Assembly: GCA_007123715.1 (NCBI GenBank)
Contig: SKKO01000315.1
Location: 1-36,189 of the forward strand
Origin: Balneolaceae bacterium
GTDB taxonomy: Bacteria; Bacteroidota; Rhodothermia; Balneolales; Balneolaceae
Length of the DNA: 36,189 nt
Direction of reading: 5' to 3'
Part shown: positions 32,855 to 36,189 of the stretch, piece by piece
Numbering within the stretch: the stretch's first letter is position 1
How the letters are laid out: the number at the start of each line of letters is the position of its first letter
Position numbers and translations under genes: made by a program
The notes under the pieces: model-generated
Told to the model about the DNA's origin: nothing
Database searches by the model: none
The model's input: only the letters and a program-made list of their open reading frames with translations

Positions 32855-33169
32855 TCACTCAAGCACCACTGCTGTTCCGTAGACAAGGATTTCGGCCGCC
32901 CCTGTCATGATATAGCTTGTGGAAAATCGTATATCCACAATGGCATTTGCACCAAGGGATTGTGCATCATCTATCATCCGGTCAATTGCCTGTTCGCGGG
33001 CTTCCGCCATCATTTTAGTGTAATCATGAATTTCACCGCCAATCAGCATTTTCAGGGAAGCAAGTATATCCCGGCCCAAATGCCGTACTCGTATGGTATT
33101 TCCCCTTACCACGCCAAGTGTTTGTTTTACTGTTTTTCCTGCAATTTGTGAGGATGTTGTTATTTTCAT
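32855..33169 (-). CDS. YbjQ/UPF0145 family protein
   Basis: A 104-residue protein of the YbjQ heavy-metal-binding-like family. The opening MKITTSSQIAGKTVKQTLGVVRGNTI and the end GANAIVDIRFSTSYIMTGAA with EILVYGTAVVLE are the standard family blocks. Family members form ring-shaped homopentamers or decamers; function is unknown. It starts 4 bases before the end of the upstream membrane protein gene and so is the last gene of the sigma-factor operon. Confidence 0.9.
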   Translation of the reverse strand: MKITTSSQIAGKTVKQTLGVVRGNTIRVRHLGRDILASLKMLIGGEIHDYTKMMAEAREQAIDRMIDDAQSLGANAIVDIRFSTSYIMTGAAEILVYGTAVVLE

Positions 33170-33621
33170 CGTATTACATCTTTATATCTTTCATGTTTGT
33201 TCATATACATTCTTTCCCGTACAAGGGAAACCAGCAGGATTATGGTTCCGGCTGTAACAGCAATAATCGCTCCTTTAAGCCACCAGGCAAGAGCGGGATC
33301 GGTTAGCAGGTCCGAAAATACCAGCCATGCTCCGTAGAATAAAAGTACGAGAGCGCCAACAGTAAATAAAATCCAGCCGATTCCTCTTTCCATTTTTGTG
33401 AAGAGTGTCTGGCTGTAACTATCCCATAATTCTGGTGCCGGTTCTTTCATTTTTGTTTGTGTTGTCATTTTTTTCAGATTTTTGAGTTGTTGATATTCTT
33501 CTGCCAATTCACGGTTCTGTAACAGGTATTGTTTCAGTTCAACTTCTTCATCCAGCGTATTTTCGCCATCTATGGAAGCCATCATAAGCTGACGGATTCG
33601 TTCGGAATCATATATGCTCAT
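33166..33621 (-). CDS. Putative membrane anti-sigma factor
   Basis: A 151-residue protein. The N-terminal ~60 residues (IRQLMMASIDGENTLDEEVE, LKQYLLQNRELAEEYQQLKN) have the general layout of anti-sigma N-termini but lack the HxxxCxxC zinc motif. Two membrane helices follow (about residues 80-102 and 112-135), and a short basic tail. It overlaps the sigma-factor gene by 14 bases. Position and layout suggest it holds the sigma factor at the membrane. Because the zinc motif is absent, I keep the assignment provisional. Confidence 0.65.
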   Translation of the reverse strand: MSIYDSERIRQLMMASIDGENTLDEEVELKQYLLQNRELAEEYQQLKNLKKMTTQTKMKEPAPELWDSYSQTLFTKMERGIGWILFTVGALVLLFYGAWLVFSDLLTDPALAWWLKGAIIAVTAGTIILLVSLVRERMYMNKHERYKDVIR

Positions 33622-34177
33622 AGCCTGCCTCCTCCATTTTTATTTTAAATCGTTTTCGTGCCGTATATAATCTCGACATGACAGTTCCTGTCGGAATATC
33701 GAGCAACTCGGCTATTTCTTTGTAGGTATATCCTTCCAGGTCTTTCAGAATAATAATTTCGCGGTCGTCCATACTCAGTGATGATAGTGCATCCTGAATG
33801 AGCCTGCTCTGTTCAGCCTGTAAAAGCCGGGCAGATGCATCTTCTTCTGAAACCGGTTCTATCCACGATGGCAGCATGCTCAAGGCCATTTCCCTGCCGC
33901 GATTTTTATCGCGTTGCGCATTCAGACATAACCGTTTTAATACAGTATAGAACCAGGGATAAAAGGGCCTTTCCGGGTCCAGGGTTTGCCTTGCATTCCA
34001 TGCCCTTATAAAGGCTTGCTGTGAAACATCAATCGCATCATCATGGTTACCCAGTAATGCAAGTGAGTGGTAGTACGCCGGCTTCATCAACTGTTCTGCC
34101 AGCGTTTTGAATGCACGGGAATCTCCGCGGCTTACCTGCCTCACAATTTCCGGTTTTATGTGGATGCGGCTTTTCAT
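33608..34177 (-). CDS. ECF-type RNA polymerase sigma factor
   Basis: A 189-residue sigma-70 family protein of the ECF type. Region 2 is in residues about 20-85 (LAEQLMKPAYYHSLALLGNH, DDAIDVSQQAFIRAWN, RPFYPWFYTVLKRLCLNAQR). Region 4 is about 125-185 (LSMDDREIIILKDLEGYTYK, EIAELLDIPTGTVMSRLYTA, RKRFK), with a clear helix-turn-helix. Regions 1 and 3 are missing, as in ECF members. It is the first gene of an operon with a membrane anti-sigma candidate and YbjQ; the anti-sigma gene overlaps its end by 14 bases. Envelope or metal stress control is plausible. Confidence 0.92.
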   Translation of the reverse strand: MKSRIHIKPEIVRQVSRGDSRAFKTLAEQLMKPAYYHSLALLGNHDDAIDVSQQAFIRAWNARQTLDPERPFYPWFYTVLKRLCLNAQRDKNRGREMALSMLPSWIEPVSEEDASARLLQAEQSRLIQDALSSLSMDDREIIILKDLEGYTYKEIAELLDIPTGTVMSRLYTARKRFKIKMEEAGYEHI

Positions 34178-34525
34178 TCTTTATTGGCTCTTTCTATATC
34201 ATACACCAAAAATGAGTTTTTATTCGGAATTTTTTTGAGCGCTGACTATTTGTATGGATAAATTTATGCGATACGGAATACGGGTTTCGGGTCGCATGTT
34301 ATGAATTCGACCTGACAGCACCTACTGGATCTGTCAGCGTTTCGGGATGTGTGATGACGCAAAATGCCCCAACTGAAAGATAAAAGACGATTTTGTACGA
34401 AATTTCTTGTGGTTTATTATTGTGGTCAATAAATTAGATATAACTATCTAAAATAGGCTATTTTAAACAATCCAGGTGACTAAGCAATTTTAAACAAACA
34501 TTTCACAGATTAAAACTCTTGAATC
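34178..34525. other. Divergent intergenic region between the sigma factor and nrfH
   Basis: About 350 bases. A 7-bp inverted repeat CTGACAG/CTGTCAG lies at 34312-34337, and two overlapping palindromes lie at 34434-34465, about 60-90 bases before nrfH. TTTTAAACAA occurs twice (34461-34470 and 34488-34497). The right end should carry the nrfH promoter. No gene is seen. Confidence 0.5.
34434..34465 (+). promoter_or_regulatory. Overlapping palindromes upstream of nrfH (candidate operator)
   Basis: TTAGATA-TAAC-TATCTAA (34434-34451) is a perfect 7-4-7 palindrome. Sharing its last two bases is a second one, TAAAATAG-G-CTATTTTA (34449-34465). The first has the size and spacing of a dimeric CRP/FNR-like site but its half-site is not the TTGAT of FNR. 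A regulator of nitrite reduction could bind here. Confidence 0.45.
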
Positions 34526-35113
34526 GTGTCCCGCATTAAACGCCTTTTGCTGTTTTTTATTCCACCGGAAAACTGGCGGATTCCTGTAGCAATTGCTATG
34601 GGTGCTTTCACCGGGATTACGGTTTATGCACTGTTTGTTTCAAATGCGGTTAGTTATATGTCGGATTCACCTGAAACATGCATCAACTGTCATGTGATGG
34701 GGCCGCAGTATGCCACCTGGTTCCACAGCTCACACCGCGAGCATGCCACTTGCAACGATTGTCATGTACCGCAGGATAATGTTTTTAAACACTACGCTTT
34801 TAAAGCCCAGGATGGCCTTCGCCACGCCTATATGTTTACCATGGGAGATATCCCCGATCCCATCATCATGCATGAAGCCGGTCAAAGAACCGTGCAGGCC
34901 AATTGCCAGCGATGCCATGATTATACAAACCAGCACATCAGGGCCGGTTTTACATCGTGGGCCGATGCGCAGGCAGGGGAAGGTAAACTATGCTGGGACT
35001 GCCACCGGGATGTTCCTCACGGAACTGTCAGAAGTGCAGCATCCGCGCCTCAGGCACTGATTCCGGTGCCGCAATCACCTATGCCAGAGTGGTTAAATCG
35101 AATGGTTAACTAA
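34526..35113 (+). CDS. nrfH: Cytochrome c nitrite reductase small subunit NrfH
   Basis: A 195-residue membrane tetraheme cytochrome that passes electrons from the quinone pool to NrfA. One membrane helix lies at about residues 18-40. The four CxxCH sites are CINCH (52-56), CNDCH (76-80), CQRCH (127-131) and CWDCH (156-160). The start is GTG. The length is slightly above the usual ~160-180 because of a Pro-rich C-terminal tail (ALIPVPQSPMPEWLNRM). It is 16 bases ahead of nrfA, the usual nrfHA order of delta/epsilon-proteobacteria and Bacteroidota. Confidence 0.95.
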   Translation: MSRIKRLLLFFIPPENWRIPVAIAMGAFTGITVYALFVSNAVSYMSDSPETCINCHVMGPQYATWFHSSHREHATCNDCHVPQDNVFKHYAFKAQDGLRHAYMFTMGDIPDPIIMHEAGQRTVQANCQRCHDYTNQHIRAGFTSWADAQAGEGKLCWDCHRDVPHGTVRSAASAPQALIPVPQSPMPEWLNRMVN

Positions 35114-35129
35114 GAAAATTAAACCAGCT

Positions 35130-36189
35130 ATGAAAAATATATCCAAAACTGTCAGTAATAAGCCGTGGGTTGCATGGGTACTGTTCTTCGCAACCATGGT
35201 AGTGGTATTTTTCCTCGGCCTCTTTACCTATACCATTATCGAAAACCGTACAGCCGGCCAGTTTGCTTTCGTAACCACCACCGATATCGATCCGCTCGAT
35301 CCGCGGGCCGAAGCCTGGGGGCGTTTTTTCCCGCGCCAGTTTAACACATACGCACAAATGGCCGATACAACGTTCAGGAGCAAATACCTGGGATCACAGC
35401 GAAGGGATCTGCTGGATGAAAATCCGAACATGGTAATCCTGTTTGCCGGTTACGGCTTTTCGAGAGATTACAATCTGGCGCGCGGTCACTATTACTCAGT
35501 GCTGGATGTACAGGAAACATTGAGAACCGGTGCCCCCATGAATCCCCGGGATGGCCCCATGCCGGCTACATGCTGGACCTGTAAAAGCCCCGACGTACCC
35601 CGCCTGATGGACGAGATAGGTGTTGCTGAATACTATTCAAAAACCCTTGCTGAAGTGGGCCACGAGATACATAACCCGATCAATTGTGCAAGCTGCCACG
35701 AAGCTGAGGATATGTCACTGAAAATTGCGCTGCCTGCACTTGCCGAAACCTTCGAACGGATGGGACGTGATATCAACAATGTCTCGCATCAGGAGATGCG
35801 TTCTCTGGCATGTGCCCAGTGCCACGTTGAATATTATTTCGGAGAGAATAACTACCTTGTTTTTCCATGGGATGAAGGCATGCGCGCTGAAGATATCGCC
35901 TACTATTTTGACCAGCGGGAATTTGCCGACTGGATTCATCCGCTCAGCCGCGCACCGATGATTAAAGCCCAGCACCCGGATTACGAGATTTTCACAACAG
36001 GAATTCATTATCAGAGAGGAGTTTCCTGTGCCGACTGCCACATGCCATACACTACACAAGGGGGTATGAAATTTACAGATCACAAGATCCAGAGCCCGTT
36101 AAACAATATTTCGGCTTCATGCCAAACCTGTCACAGGCAGAGTGAAGCCGAACTTATTCGAAATGTGTACGACCGGCAGGATATGGTTC
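35130..36189 (+). CDS. nrfA: Ammonia-forming cytochrome c nitrite reductase NrfA (partial, 3' end missing)
   Basis: The first 353 residues of a pentaheme nitrite reductase that reduces nitrite to ammonium in the periplasm; the window ends inside the gene. The active-site heme motif is the lysine-ligated CWTCK (148-152); the four others are CASCH (186-190), CAQCH (228-232), CADCH (300-304) and CQTCH (331-335). The catalytic-site Tyr and His regions, CHVEYYF and FTDHKIQSP, are present. The N-terminus has a hydrophobic segment (about 12-35) that may remain as an anchor. It follows nrfH by 16 bases. Together they make respiratory or detoxifying nitrite ammonification. Confidence 0.97.
   Translation, partial: MKNISKTVSNKPWVAWVLFFATMVVVFFLGLFTYTIIENRTAGQFAFVTTTDIDPLDPRAEAWGRFFPRQFNTYAQMADTTFRSKYLGSQRRDLLDENPNMVILFAGYGFSRDYNLARGHYYSVLDVQETLRTGAPMNPRDGPMPATCWTCKSPDVPRLMDEIGVAEYYSKTLAEVGHEIHNPINCASCHEAEDMSLKIALPALAETFERMGRDINNVSHQEMRSLACAQCHVEYYFGENNYLVFPWDEGMRAEDIAYYFDQREFADWIHPLSRAPMIKAQHPDYEIFTTGIHYQRGVSCADCHMPYTTQGGMKFTDHKIQSPLNNISASCQTCHRQSEAELIRNVYDRQDMV

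Overview
The window looks like chromosomal DNA of a free-living, probably marine or saline member of the Bacteroidota/Balneolota/Rhodothermota group. The evidence is indirect: many lipoproteins and TonB-type outer-membrane genes, a receptor with a CarboxypepD_reg-like N-terminus, an NrfHA module, an SdiA-regulated lipoprotein, a FixH/YtkA-type lipoprotein, and small lmo0937- and sll1863-like stress proteins typical of Bacteroidota. No rRNA, tRNA, CRISPR array or transposase was recognised. Genes at both edges are cut by the window (a PerM/AI-2E transporter on the left, nrfA on the right).

Layout. 1-6.3 kb: an envelope and stress neighbourhood with the end of one AI-2E family transporter and a complete second one, a phospholipase D-type cardiolipin synthase, a glycine-zipper stress protein, several tiny proteins including two short minus-strand genes, a broken-looking DUF892 (YciF) fragment, an sll1863-like lipoprotein and an lmo0937-type membrane peptide. 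6.35-6.91 kb: a tandem A-B-A-B array of non-coding repeat units of about 175 and 160 bp, with diverged copies at 8.48-8.62 kb and 28.46-28.65 kb. 6.9-14.5 kb: glgC, a DUF1080 lipoprotein, a 600-residue protein of unknown function with clustered cysteines, an SdiA-regulated lipoprotein and ftsH.

15-25.5 kb is the most interesting part. Eight same-strand genes with short gaps or overlaps run from a small Cys-motif protein through a Met/His-rich FixH/YtkA lipoprotein and an OprC-like (CxxxM) TonB receptor, which together suggest copper handling. They continue into a PqqD-like (RRE-fold) protein, a CarB-type ATP-grasp ligase, a fold-III PLP decarboxylase with an altered substrate motif, a urea-transporter/M23-peptidase fusion, and a TPR outer-membrane barrel; a ninth gene, a TPR protein, ends the run. 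I infer a small-molecule or peptide biosynthesis and transport system, possibly tied to copper, that I cannot match to a described pathway.

25.5-28.4 kb: a minus-strand SIS, MFS and ROK operon for an amino or N-acetyl sugar. 28.7-32.1 kb: a U32 peptidase-family protein, a sensor-kinase-like ATPase and a membrane protein. 32.2-34.2 kb: a DUF3565 protein with an overlapping partner, then an operon of ECF sigma factor, membrane anti-sigma candidate and YbjQ. 34.5 kb to the end: nrfH and nrfA for ammonia-forming nitrite reduction, preceded by two overlapping palindromes.
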